A DNA stretch of 64,000 bases. Origin: CAIWHR01 sp963809965 (lineage in GTDB: Bacteria > Pseudomonadota > Gammaproteobacteria > Burkholderiales > Casimicrobiaceae). A program made the position numbers and the translations under genes. The notes below the pieces were generated by a model. It made no database searches, was not told the DNA's origin, and worked only from the letters and a program-made list of their open reading frames with translations. This document shows positions 8,817 to 17,646 of this stretch, in pieces; the first letter of the stretch is position 1; each line of letters opens with the position of its first letter. The stretch is from the NCBI GenBank assembly GCA_963809965.1, contig CAWELU010000001.1, forward strand, positions 288,608 to 352,607. The letters are read 5' to 3'.

Positions 8817-9632
8817 ATGGATGCATCGCTGATCGTCGTCTTCGTGCTGCTGGGCGGGATCGTCGGCTTGCTCGCGGGGCTGCTCGGCATCGGTGGCGGG
8901 ATGACCATGGTGCCGTTCCTCACCATCATCTTCACGCGCGAGGGTTTCCCGCCCGACCACATCGTGCACATGGCCGTGGCGACGTCGACTGCGACCATCA
9001 TGTTCACCTCGATTTCGTCGGCGCGCGAGCATCACCGGCACGGCGCGGTCCTGTGGTCGGTGGTGGCCGGGCTGGCGCCCGGAATCATCGTCGGATCGTT
9101 GCTCGGGCCGCAAATCGTCGGCGGCATGTCGACAGCGATGCTGGCGGGATTTTTCGGTGTCTTCGTCGCCTTCTCGGCGACGCAGATGCTGCTCGACCGC
9201 AAGCCCGCCCCGACGCGCGACCTGCCGGGCAAGGCGGGACTTTTCGGCGTCGGCAGCGGGATCGGGCTAGTGTCCAGCATGGTCGGCGCCGGCGGCGGTT
9301 TTCTGTCGGTGCCGTTCATGACCTGGTGCAACGTGCGGATCCATAATGCCGTGGCAACGTCGGCAGCGCTCGGGCTGCCGATCGCGGTGGCCGGCACCGT
9401 GGGTTATGTGCTCGCCGGGCTGCGCCAGGCCGGCATGCCGCCGTACACGATCGGCTACATTTACGTGCCCGCGCTGCTGGCGATCGTCGCCGCCAGCGTG
9501 CTCGCGGCACCGATCGGCGCGCGCGCTGCGCACCGCTGGCCGGTGGGCAGACTCAAGCGCGCTTTCGCAATCCTGCTTTACTGGCTGGCGGCCTACATGC
9601 TGTGGAAAGCCTTCCAGACGTGGCAGCGTTGA
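8817..9632 (+). CDS. TSUP-family (TauE/SafE) membrane permease
   Basis: A membrane protein of 271 residues with about eight hydrophobic segments. The N-terminal repeat contains G-L-L-A-G-L-L-G-I-G-G-G and the second half G-L-V-S-S-M-V-G-A-G-G-G-F. These are the two glycine-rich repeats of the TSUP family, which exports sulfite or organosulfonates or moves other anions. The substrate cannot be read from the sequence. The ATG at 8817 was preferred to an upstream in-frame ATG inside the EVE gene. Probably co-transcribed with the EVE gene. Confidence 0.88.
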   Translation: MDASLIVVFVLLGGIVGLLAGLLGIGGGMTMVPFLTIIFTREGFPPDHIVHMAVATSTATIMFTSISSAREHHRHGAVLWSVVAGLAPGIIVGSLLGPQIVGGMSTAMLAGFFGVFVAFSATQMLLDRKPAPTRDLPGKAGLFGVGSGIGLVSSMVGAGGGFLSVPFMTWCNVRIHNAVATSAALGLPIAVAGTVGYVLAGLRQAGMPPYTIGYIYVPALLAIVAASVLAAPIGARAAHRWPVGRLKRAFAILLYWLAAYMLWKAFQTWQR

Positions 9633-9741
9633 GCCGCACGCCGTACGAGCGCATGCGCCGCGGATGCTTTGCGTTCCTTGCCAGCGCGACTTGCCGTTCC
9701 CGCGGCATTGCGGCCGACATGGTGCGACATGCTCGTACCGC

Positions 9742-11232
9742 TTACGAGTACCTGTCGCGCAGGACGTTCTTCTGGACCTTGCCCATCGCATTGCGGGGCA
9801 GTTCGTCGACGAAATGCACGTGCTTGGGCACCTTGTAGCTCGCGATCTGCGCTTTCAACGTTGCGATCACGCCGTTCTCCGTGAGCGCGTGGTCGGATCG
9901 CGCGACGACGACGGCCGTTACCGCTTCCCCGAAATCGGGATCGGGCACGCCGATCACGGCCGATTCGACGACGTCGGGCAGCGCGTCGATCTTCTCCTCG
10001 ATTTCCTTCGGATAGACGTTGAGTCCGCCCGTGATGACCAGGTCCTTCGCGCGGCCGACGAGGCGAACGTACCCATTGTCCAGGATTTCGCCCACGTCGC
10101 CCGTGCGGAAGTATCCGTCGGCGGTGAAATCGTCGAGCGATTTCTCCGGCAACCGCCAATAGCCGCGGAACACGTTCGGTCCCTTGACCTCGATGCCGCC
10201 CACTTCGCCACGGGCGCAGGACGCGCCCTCGACGTCGACGACGCGCACCGCGACGCCGGGGAGCGGGGGACCGACCGTGCCGGCGATCCGCGCCCCGACG
10301 AGCGGGTTCGATGTGAGCATCCCGGTCTCGGACATCCCGTAGCGCTCGAGGATCGTGAACCCGGTGCGCTGCCGGAACTGCTCGAACGTCTCCGCAAGGA
10401 GGGGCGCCGAGCCGGAAATGAACAGTCGCATAGAGGCGCAATCGGCTGCACCGAACGATGCTTCCCCGAGCAGCCGCGTATAGAACGTCGGCACACCCAT
10501 CATCACCGTGGTGCGCGGCAGCAGCTGGCGAACCGCCATCGGGTCGAACTTCGCGAGCCAGAGCATGTGGCTGCCCGAAAGCAGCGCGCAGTGGCAGGCG
10601 ACGAACAGGCCGTGGACATGATAGATCGGCAGCGCGTGCAGCAGCACATCGCCGCGGGTGAATCCCCAGCAGTCGACCAGCGCCAGCGCGTTGCTCCCGA
10701 GGTTGCGGTGCGTCAGCATCGCTCCCTTGGGGCGACCCGTCGTGCCCGAGGTGTAGAGGATCGCCGCTAGGTCGTCCGGCGAGGAGCGAACCGTTTCGAA
10801 TGTCTCCCGCTCGTCGGCGGCACGGTCGAGCAGAGTTCCCTCGCCGGCGGCGAGCGTCATCACCCGGGACGCGGGCCGAAGTGCGGCGACCATGTCGGCG
10901 GCGCCAGGACGGCAGACGATGACGCGCGGCTCCGCGTCGGCGAAGAAGAAGGCGAGCTCGCCTTTCTGGTAGCCGGTGTTGAGCGGCAGAAACACGAGGC
11001 CGGCACGCAGGCAGCCGAGGTAGAGCGCCAGCGCCTCCCAACACTTGTCGACTTGCGCCGCGACCCGGTCTCCGGGAACGCAGCCCTCGGCGCAAAGCGC
11101 GTGCGCGATGCGCGCGGAAGTTGCGTCGAGCTCGTCATAATGGATCACCGGTCCGTCCGGTATCAGCAGGCATGGCTCGGCCATGCGGTCCGCAAAGTGG
11201 TCGTGGAGGAGCGCGTAGAGGTTGGCGTTCAT
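9742..11232 (-). CDS. matB: Malonyl-CoA synthetase, MatB type
   Basis: ANL-family acyl-CoA ligase of 496 residues. The ATP-binding P-loop is Y-T-S-G-T-T-G-R-P-K-G. Further motifs are L-P-I-Y-H-V-H-G-L-F-V, V-M-M-G-V-P-T-F-Y-T-R-L-L, the adenylate motif R-Y-G-M-S-E-T, and the C-terminal hinge and catalytic lysine region (R-N-A-M-G-K-V-Q-K-N-V). The H-x-H-G-L-F and G-V-P-T-F-Y-T-R-L-L segments match MatB enzymes that activate malonate or methylmalonate. A malonate-decarboxylase-like gene 5 kb away on the other strand supports malonate, but a related dicarboxylate is possible. Start ATG 11232, with no promoter recognised. Confidence 0.82.
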   Translation of the reverse strand: MNANLYALLHDHFADRMAEPCLLIPDGPVIHYDELDATSARIAHALCAEGCVPGDRVAAQVDKCWEALALYLGCLRAGLVFLPLNTGYQKGELAFFFADAEPRVIVCRPGAADMVAALRPASRVMTLAAGEGTLLDRAADERETFETVRSSPDDLAAILYTSGTTGRPKGAMLTHRNLGSNALALVDCWGFTRGDVLLHALPIYHVHGLFVACHCALLSGSHMLWLAKFDPMAVRQLLPRTTVMMGVPTFYTRLLGEASFGAADCASMRLFISGSAPLLAETFEQFRQRTGFTILERYGMSETGMLTSNPLVGARIAGTVGPPLPGVAVRVVDVEGASCARGEVGGIEVKGPNVFRGYWRLPEKSLDDFTADGYFRTGDVGEILDNGYVRLVGRAKDLVITGGLNVYPKEIEEKIDALPDVVESAVIGVPDPDFGEAVTAVVVARSDHALTENGVIATLKAQIASYKVPKHVHFVDELPRNAMGKVQKNVLRDRYS

Positions 11233-11386
11233 GGCTGGGCGTATTGGTACGGTCCGTCGCGCACGACGGCCGACATTACAGCACACCGTTGGCCGGGCCG
11301 GTGCTAGCATCGCGGCAGCGCCGCCATGACCGTGACGGCAGCATCCGGCGGTGCGGTAGTCACGAAGGCGGGGAACGCGGAACCGT

Positions 11387-13081
11387 ATGACGCCGAAGGT
11401 CTTCGTTGACGTCTCGCGCCTCAGCACGAAAGGCGCGGTGCGCGGCCAGCTCAGGGGCCGGCAGGTGGATCCGCGCGCTTTGGACGAGGTGCGCGCGTTG
11501 CTCGGCGATGCGGAGCGCCGCCGGGACCTGCTGATCGAATTCCTGCACCTGATCCAGGATCGCCACGGATTCCTTTCCGCTGCCCACCTCGTTGCGTTGG
11601 CCGATGAGCTGAAGCTCGCGCCGGCCGAGGTCTACGAGGTCGCGACCTTCTATCACCATTTCGACGTGGTGAAGGAAGGTGAAGCGCCGCCGCCGGAGAT
11701 CACCGTGCGCGTGTGCGAGACCCTGTCCTGCGCGCTGGCCGGCGCGGACACCTTGCGGGCCGAGATCGCCCGCCGCTCCGGGGCGGACGTGCGGGTCGTC
11801 GGCGCGCCGTGCATCGGGCGCTGCGAACACGCGCCCGCCGCTGTGGTCGGACGCTACCCGGTCGATCGCGCGACGCCCGATGCACTCGCCAGCGCGATTC
11901 ATGCGCGTCACGTCACGCCCGAGGTCCTGCCGTACGTGGGCTACACCGACTATCGTGCCGGTGGCGGCTACCGCACGCTTGTGTCGTGCACGCGTGGCGA
12001 GCGCAACGTCGACGACGTCCTCACGGCACTGGAAGATTCCGGGCTTCGCGGTCTGGGTGGCGCCGGATTTCCGGCGGGACGCAAGTGGCGCATCGTGCGT
12101 GCCGAGCCCGCGCCGCGGCTGCTTACGGTGAACATCGACGAGGGCGAGCCGGGCACGTTCAAGGATCGCCACTACCTCGAGCGCGATCCGCACCGCTTCG
12201 TCGAAGGCGCGCTGATCGCCGCGTGGGCCGTCGGCATCGACGAGATCTACCTGTACCTTCGCGATGAATACGCGGCTTGCCGGGCCATTCTGAGGGCAGA
12301 GCTTGCTGCGCTCGAACGCGATCCGCCGTGTCCGCTGCCGCGCATCCATCTGCGCCGAGGCGCGGGTGCGTACATCTGCGGCGAGGAGTCGGCGATGATC
12401 GAGTCGATCGAGGGCAAGCGTGGCGTGCCGCGTTTGCGCCCTCCCTACGTCGCGCAGGTGGGACTCTTTGGGCGGCCCACGCTCGAGCAGAACATGGAGA
12501 CGCTGCACTGGGTGCGCGACATCCTTGAGCGGGGCGCCGCGTGGTTTTCCGGGCAGGGCCGCCACGGACGCAAGGGCCTGCGTTCCTTTTCGGTGTCGGG
12601 GCGCGTCGCCAAGCCCGGCGTTCATCTTGCACCGGCGGGCATCACCGCGCGCGAGCTGATCGACGAATACTGCGGTGGCATGTTACCGGGGCACGAGTTG
12701 TACGCGTACCTGCCGGGAGGCGCCTCGGGCGGCATCCTGCCCGCATCGCTCGCCGACGTGCCGCTGGACTTCGACACTCTCCAGCCCTACGGGAGCTTCA
12801 TCGGATCCGCGGCGCTCATCGTTCTCTCGCAGCACGACCATGCGCGCGATGCAGCGCTTAACCTGCTGCGTTTCTTCGCCGACGAATCCTGCGGGCAATG
12901 CACGCCGTGCCGTGTGGGCACCGAGAAGGCCGTGCGCCTGCTCGAGGCGCCGCGATGGGACCTGCCGCTGCTCGACGAGCTTGCGCGGGCGATGGCCGAC
13001 GCGTCGATCTGCGGGCTGGGGCAGGCCGCGCCGAATCCGATCGTCTCCGTGGTGCGCTACTTCTCGCACGAGCTCACGTGA
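11387..13081 (+). CDS. fdhB: NAD-dependent formate dehydrogenase, diaphorase subunit (NuoE-NuoF fusion)
   Basis: A polypeptide of 564 residues carrying electrons from formate to NAD+. Residues about 30-160 form a NuoE-like thioredoxin domain with the 2Fe-2S cysteines C-x4-C (V-C-E-T-L-S-C) and C-x3-C (A-P-C-I-G-R-C). The rest is NuoF-like: the FMN/NADH loop G-L-G-G-A-G-F-P-A-G-R-K-W, the segment A-Y-I-C-G-E-E-S-A, and the 4Fe-4S motif E-S-C-G-Q-C-T-P-C-R-V-G-T-E-K near the C-terminus. The fused layout matches the beta subunit of Methylobacterium formate dehydrogenase 1. Its stop overlaps the alpha-subunit start by two bases (GTGA). Confidence 0.92.
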   Translation: MTPKVFVDVSRLSTKGAVRGQLRGRQVDPRALDEVRALLGDAERRRDLLIEFLHLIQDRHGFLSAAHLVALADELKLAPAEVYEVATFYHHFDVVKEGEAPPPEITVRVCETLSCALAGADTLRAEIARRSGADVRVVGAPCIGRCEHAPAAVVGRYPVDRATPDALASAIHARHVTPEVLPYVGYTDYRAGGGYRTLVSCTRGERNVDDVLTALEDSGLRGLGGAGFPAGRKWRIVRAEPAPRLLTVNIDEGEPGTFKDRHYLERDPHRFVEGALIAAWAVGIDEIYLYLRDEYAACRAILRAELAALERDPPCPLPRIHLRRGAGAYICGEESAMIESIEGKRGVPRLRPPYVAQVGLFGRPTLEQNMETLHWVRDILERGAAWFSGQGRHGRKGLRSFSVSGRVAKPGVHLAPAGITARELIDEYCGGMLPGHELYAYLPGGASGGILPASLADVPLDFDTLQPYGSFIGSAALIVLSQHDHARDAALNLLRFFADESCGQCTPCRVGTEKAVRLLEAPRWDLPLLDELARAMADASICGLGQAAPNPIVSVVRYFSHELT

Positions 13082-15870
13082 TCGCCTTCCGACTCGATGG
13101 CCGGGATCTGACCGCGGCCCCGGGCGAGACGATCATCGCGGCGGCGCAGCGGCACGGCATCGAGATTCCGCATTTGTGCTACTCCCCCGGGATGCGTGCG
13201 GACGGCAACTGCCGCGCCTGCGTCGTGGAGATCAACGGGGAACGGTTGCTCGCACCATCATGCTGCCGCGCGCCGGCACCAGGGATGGAGGTGTCGAGTG
13301 CAAGCGAGCGTGCGTTGCACGCGCAGAAGATGGTCATCGAGCTGCTCGCAGCGGACATGCCGGGGCGTGTGTACAAACCCGACTCGGAGCTCGAATACTG
13401 GCGGCGCCGGCTGGCGATCGATGCTCCGCGCTTTCCTGCTCGCGCACAGCCGGAACCGGACCTGTCGCATCCGGCGATGGCGGTCAATCTCGACGCCTGC
13501 ATTCAATGCACGCGCTGCGTGCGTGCGTGCCGCGAGGAACAGGTCAACGACGTAATCGGCTACGCGTTCCGTGGCGGCCACTCGGCGATCGTGTTCGACC
13601 TCGGCGATCCGATGGGCGCCTCGTCGTGCGTCGCGTGCGGCGAATGCGTCCAGGCCTGTCCCACCGGGGCGCTCGCGCCCGCGCACGAGGCTTATCGGGT
13701 CGCGATCGACCGCGAGGTGCCGTCGGTGTGCCCGTACTGCGGCGTCGGTTGCCAGATTACCTACCACGTGAAGGACGACGCAATCGTGCGCGTCGAGGGC
13801 CGCGACGGGCCCGCGAACCATGGCCGCCTGTGCGTGAAGGGGCGCTTCGGCTTCGATTATGTGCGCCATCCGCAGCGGCTGACGAAGCCGCTGATCCGGA
13901 AGCGTGGCGTGCCGAAAGCCGCAGACTGGGTTGTCGATCCGGCCGATCCGTCGTCCGCATTCCGCGAGGCGAGCTGGGACGAGGCGCTGGATCTCGCGGG
14001 CGGGGTACTGCGCAAGATCCGCGATGCACACGGCGGGCAGGCACTCGCCGGATTCGGCTCGGCCAAGGGCTCGAACGAAGAGGCGTACCTTTTCCAGAAG
14101 CTCGTGCGCACAGGCTTCGGGACGAACAATGTCGATCACTGCACGCGCCTTTGTCACGCGTCCAGCGTAGCCGCGTTGCTCGAGGGGATCGGATCGGGCG
14201 CGGTCTCGAATCCGGTGATGGACGTGTTGCAAGCCGAGGTGGTGCTCCTCATCGGCGCCAACCCGGTTGTCAACCATCCGGTGGCCGCGACGTGGATCAA
14301 GAACGCCGTGAAGCGAGGCACCAAGCTGATATTGATCGAGCCCCGCCGCTCCGAGCTCGCGCGGCACGCGACGCATTTCCTGCCATTGAAGCCGGACGCC
14401 GACGTCGCGCTGTTGAACGCGATGCTGCACACGATCGTCGCGGAGGGACTCGTCGCCACCAGCTTCGTCACGGATCGCACCAGCGGTTACGACGAGCTTG
14501 CGCGGAATGTCGCCGGCCACAGCCCGGAGGCGATGGCGGCGGTCTGCGGGATTCCGGCGGCGACGATCCGCGAGGTTGCCCGGCTGTATGCGCAGTCAAG
14601 CGCTTCGATGATCCTTTGGGGGATGGGGATCTCGCAGCATGTTCACGGCACCGACAATGCCCGCTGCCTGATCGCACTCGCACTGGCGACGGGGCAGGTG
14701 GGGCGACCCGGCACGGGATTGCATCCGTTGCGCGGGCAAAACAACGTGCAGGGGGCGAGCGACGCGGGCTTGATCCCGATGATGTATCCGGACTACCGGC
14801 GCGTGGACCACGCGGACGCGCAGCGTCGCTTCGAATCGCTGTGGGGAATGTCGCTCGACGCGAAGGCTGGGCTTACCGTCGTCGAGATCATGGACGCCGT
14901 TCACACGGGGCAGATCCGCGGCATGTACGTGATGGGGGAAAACCCCGCGATGTCGGATCCCGACGTCAGTCACGCGCGCGCCGCGCTGGCACGGCTCGAA
15001 ATGCTGGTGGTGCAGGACATCTTCCTCACCGAGACCGCGTATCTCGCCGACGTGGTCTTGCCGGCGTCCGCGTTCCCCGAAAAGACCGGCACGTTCACCA
15101 ACACCGACCGCCTGGTGCAGCTCGGGCGGCAGGCACTCGCGCCGCCGGGCGAGGCGCGCTCGGACCTCGAGATCATCGTCGCGATGGCGAAGCGCCTTGG
15201 CCTCGATTGGCAGTACGCGACGGCGCGGGACGTGTTCGCCGAAATGCGCACCGCGATGCCCTCGATCGCCGGAATCACCTGGGAGCGCCTCGAGAAAGAG
15301 CATGCGGTGACCTACCCGTGCGAGAAGGAGGGCGACCCCGGAACGCGGGTCGTGTTCACGCAATCGTTTCCGACCGCGAACGGCAAGGGCCGATTCGTTC
15401 CTGCGCAGGTGATTCCCGCGGCGGAACAGCCGGACGATGCCTACCCGTTCGTGCTGATCACCGGGCGCCAGCTCGAGCATTGGCACACGGGGAGCATGAC
15501 ACGGCGCGCGCAAGTGCTCGATGCGATCGAGCCCGCGCCGGTCCTCTCGATGCATCCGCAGGACCTTGCGAGGCTCGGTGTTGCGCCGGGCGGAATGACC
15601 ACGGTCGAGTCACGGCGCGGGAAGATCTCGCTCCATGCGCGCGCCGACGAAGGCACGCCGCGCGGCGCGGTGTTCATCCCGTTCTGCTTCTACGAGGCGG
15701 CGGCGAACCTGCTGACCAATCCGGCACTCGACCCGTTTGGCAAGATCCCCGAGTTCAAGTACTGCGCGGTGCGGGTGAGCGCCGGCGGAGTCGCGAGCCC
15801 GCGCCCAGGGTACGGCGCCAGAGCCGCAATTACACGGCCGCGTGACGCCGGTGCTATAGTTTCCGCATAA
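13078..15870 (+). CDS. fdhA: NAD-dependent formate dehydrogenase, catalytic molybdopterin subunit
   Basis: Oxidises formate to CO2 at a bis-pterin Mo or W centre. The 930 residues run in this order. First is an N-terminal 2Fe-2S ferredoxin domain (C-Y-S-P-G-M-R-A-D-G-N-C-R-A-C). Next come two 4Fe-4S clusters (C-I-Q-C-T-R-C-V-R-A-C and C-V-A-C-G-E-C-V-Q-A-C). The pterin-proximal cluster is C-P-Y-C-G-V-G-C. The molybdopterin domains follow. The metal ligand is a cysteine, not selenocysteine, in H-C-T-R-L-C-H-A-S-S, followed by the conserved His. The GTG start at 13078 overlaps the beta-subunit stop. The last 25 or so residues look like a non-conserved tail. Mo versus W cannot be told from sequence. 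Confidence 0.93.
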   Translation: MIAFRLDGRDLTAAPGETIIAAAQRHGIEIPHLCYSPGMRADGNCRACVVEINGERLLAPSCCRAPAPGMEVSSASERALHAQKMVIELLAADMPGRVYKPDSELEYWRRRLAIDAPRFPARAQPEPDLSHPAMAVNLDACIQCTRCVRACREEQVNDVIGYAFRGGHSAIVFDLGDPMGASSCVACGECVQACPTGALAPAHEAYRVAIDREVPSVCPYCGVGCQITYHVKDDAIVRVEGRDGPANHGRLCVKGRFGFDYVRHPQRLTKPLIRKRGVPKAADWVVDPADPSSAFREASWDEALDLAGGVLRKIRDAHGGQALAGFGSAKGSNEEAYLFQKLVRTGFGTNNVDHCTRLCHASSVAALLEGIGSGAVSNPVMDVLQAEVVLLIGANPVVNHPVAATWIKNAVKRGTKLILIEPRRSELARHATHFLPLKPDADVALLNAMLHTIVAEGLVATSFVTDRTSGYDELARNVAGHSPEAMAAVCGIPAATIREVARLYAQSSASMILWGMGISQHVHGTDNARCLIALALATGQVGRPGTGLHPLRGQNNVQGASDAGLIPMMYPDYRRVDHADAQRRFESLWGMSLDAKAGLTVVEIMDAVHTGQIRGMYVMGENPAMSDPDVSHARAALARLEMLVVQDIFLTETAYLADVVLPASAFPEKTGTFTNTDRLVQLGRQALAPPGEARSDLEIIVAMAKRLGLDWQYATARDVFAEMRTAMPSIAGITWERLEKEHAVTYPCEKEGDPGTRVVFTQSFPTANGKGRFVPAQVIPAAEQPDDAYPFVLITGRQLEHWHTGSMTRRAQVLDAIEPAPVLSMHPQDLARLGVAPGGMTTVESRRGKISLHARADEGTPRGAVFIPFCFYEAAANLLTNPALDPFGKIPEFKYCAVRVSAGGVASPRPGYGARAAITRPRDAGAIVSA
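15830..15860 (+). promoter_or_regulatory. Possible sigma-70 promoter inside the end of fdhA
   Basis: TTACAC (15830-15835) and TATAGT (15855-15860) separated by 19 bases, a little longer than ideal. It would give the downstream carboxyltransferase-like gene a 5' leader of about 230 bases. Confidence 0.3.
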
Positions 15871-16096
15871 CAAGCATGCACGGGGAGATTCATGACATCG
15901 CCGCTCGGCCAGCGGGCGACGCCACGATCGGCGCATGCGGCCGGCGGTGGTGGAGTCCGTCGAATGAACGCGTTTCGGATCCGGCACGTCCTTGGCGGGA
16001 CGATGTCCGTGCGGCTTCTCGGGGATGCCGATCGGGTTCCCGGTCGGACGGGGGCGCTGGCGACCGCGTTGCCGAATCGATACCAGGGAGATAGCC
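15871..16096 (+). other. 226-base leader without a convincing gene
   Basis: It lies between fdhA and the malonate-decarboxylase-like gene. A strong hairpin with nine paired positions (one G-U) and a TT loop lies at 16028-16047 (CCGATCGGG then CCCGGTCGG), about 50 bases before the next start. No known riboswitch pattern was recognised. Short open frames here are arginine-rich and look like chance. Confidence 0.4.
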
Positions 16097-17566
16097 ATGT
16101 GCGCGTACTCGCCCAGACCGGGCCCGGCCATCACCCTGGAAGCCATCGCCCCGCGCGAGCGGATCGCCGCCCTCGCCGATCCGGGCACGGTGCGCAGCAT
16201 CGACGCGTCGTTCGAGGCGCCACGACCTTCCCCGCACCTCGCGCGCTGGGGCATCGCGGCGCAGGCCGACGACGGGATCGTGGTCGCGCGGGCCACGATC
16301 CACGGCGCGCCCGTGCTGCTCGCGGCGCAGGACGAGCGTTTCCTGCGGGGCAGCGCCGGCGCGAACCATGGCGAAATCCTGCGCCGACTGTTCGCGCGGG
16401 CGCAGGTCGAACGGCCCGCGGCCGTGGTGATCCTGGCAGCATCCGCGGGAGTGCGCCTGCACGAGGCGAATCCGGCCGAGTTGGTGTTGGCCCGTGCCCT
16501 GGCGGCGCTGCTCGATCTGCGCCAAAGCGGTGTTCCTGTCTTCGCGCTCGGTGTGGCGGATACTTTCGGCGCGATGTCGGTGCTCGTTTCGGCCGCGGAG
16601 CGCACGGCGCTTCTGCCGGGCACCCGGCTCGGCCTGTCCGGGCCCGCGGTCGTCGAAATGATGCACGGCAAGAGCGAGCTCGACGCAGCGGACGCGGGCA
16701 TGGTCGCGCTGCTTTTCGGTGCCGAAGCACGGATGCACGCCGGCCAGTTCGAGCTCGTCGCCGACGACCACGAGATCCTGCGCTCGTGGATCGCATCCGC
16801 GGTGGCGGAGAGCCTTCCGTTTGCGGACTGGGTGCTCTCCACGCAGGACCGGCTCGCTCGCCGCCTCGTCGCGGCGACCGTGTCCGGCGTTGCGGAGCCG
16901 GACGCGCGGGCCGTGCACGCTGCAACGGCGCCGATCGTGCCGCTGCCGCGGAAGCTCGCATCGTTGTACGCCGACGCGCAGGCGGTGGATCGCATCGGCT
17001 GGCTATGGCGTATGGCGGACCGGCCCGTCTGGCTCTCACGGCCGTTTGGGGTGGGAACCTTCGGGCCGCGGGAGGCGCACGGGCTCGATGCGGCACTGCT
17101 CGCGCAGCTGGCCGGAGACCCCGGCGAAGGGCCGCGCACGCTCTTTCTCGTCGGCGATTCGTATGGCCACGAGACGTCGCGGGCGGCCGAGTCGCTCTGC
17201 GTCTCGCAATACCTCGCGCAGCATGCCGCGGTGATTGCCCTGCTCAGGGCGCGAGGCGTGCGGGTGCGCGGGCTGCTGACCGGCATCGGCCACAGCGCGG
17301 CGTTCTTCGCCAATGCGCTGCAGGCGCAGGAAGTCTATGCGCTCGAAACCGCGCGCGTCGTCGCGATGGACCCGTCGGCGATCGCCCGCGTCACCCGGCT
17401 GCCGGAGCGGGAAATAGCCGCCTTGCTCGAGAACAACCCGCTGCTCGGCCAGCCTGTGCGCCAATTCGCCCACTGGGGCGGGATCGACGAGATCCTCCCC
17501 GACGCGGGCCGCGAACGGTTGCTCGCGCTCGCCGCACGTGAGGCGCGTGCCGCATCGGCGCGCTGA
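16097..17566 (+). CDS. Fused malonate decarboxylase beta/gamma-like carboxyltransferase
   Basis: A protein of 489 residues. The first half resembles MdcD, the beta subunit of biotin-independent malonate decarboxylase, with R-E-R-I-A-A-L-A-D-P-G-T, A-D-D-G-I-V-V-A-R-A-T-I, G-V-R-L-H-E-A-N-P and G-T-R-L-G-L-S-G-P. The second half resembles a divergent MdcE, the gamma subunit, with G-I-G-H-S-A-A-F-F-A-N-A-L-Q-A and the tail A-H-W-G-G-I-D-E-I-L. Known MdcD-MdcE act on malonyl groups carried by MdcC after transfer by MdcA, and none of those partners is in the window. Start ATG 16097 has AGGGAG six bases upstream. Fusion and isolation leave the true reaction open. Confidence 0.72.
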   Translation: MCAYSPRPGPAITLEAIAPRERIAALADPGTVRSIDASFEAPRPSPHLARWGIAAQADDGIVVARATIHGAPVLLAAQDERFLRGSAGANHGEILRRLFARAQVERPAAVVILAASAGVRLHEANPAELVLARALAALLDLRQSGVPVFALGVADTFGAMSVLVSAAERTALLPGTRLGLSGPAVVEMMHGKSELDAADAGMVALLFGAEARMHAGQFELVADDHEILRSWIASAVAESLPFADWVLSTQDRLARRLVAATVSGVAEPDARAVHAATAPIVPLPRKLASLYADAQAVDRIGWLWRMADRPVWLSRPFGVGTFGPREAHGLDAALLAQLAGDPGEGPRTLFLVGDSYGHETSRAAESLCVSQYLAQHAAVIALLRARGVRVRGLLTGIGHSAAFFANALQAQEVYALETARVVAMDPSAIARVTRLPEREIAALLENNPLLGQPVRQFAHWGGIDEILPDAGRERLLALAAREARAASAR

Positions 17567-17613
17567 TCGAAAGTCACTTGACGCTTGCTCGCTGGCGAGC
17601 TGACGGCATCGGG

Positions 17614-17632
17614 CCCCTCTGCCGCCGAGGGG
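17614..17632. terminator. Hairpin between convergent genes
   Basis: CCCCTC and GAGGGG (six pairs, seven-base loop) lie between the converging carboxyltransferase-like and Sua5 genes. There is no T tract, so termination is only suggested by position. Confidence 0.3.
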
Positions 17633-17646
17633 GACCGTGACCCGAG

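Noticed and set aside
13258..14520. A 420-codon antisense frame within fdhA
   Set aside because: The sense strand is a clear molybdopterin enzyme. Long antisense frames are expected at this GC content.
15876..16094. A 72-codon open frame ending two bases before the carboxyltransferase-like start
   Set aside because: The product is arginine/serine/tryptophan-rich without any pattern, and there is no convincing start site. Position alone does not support it.
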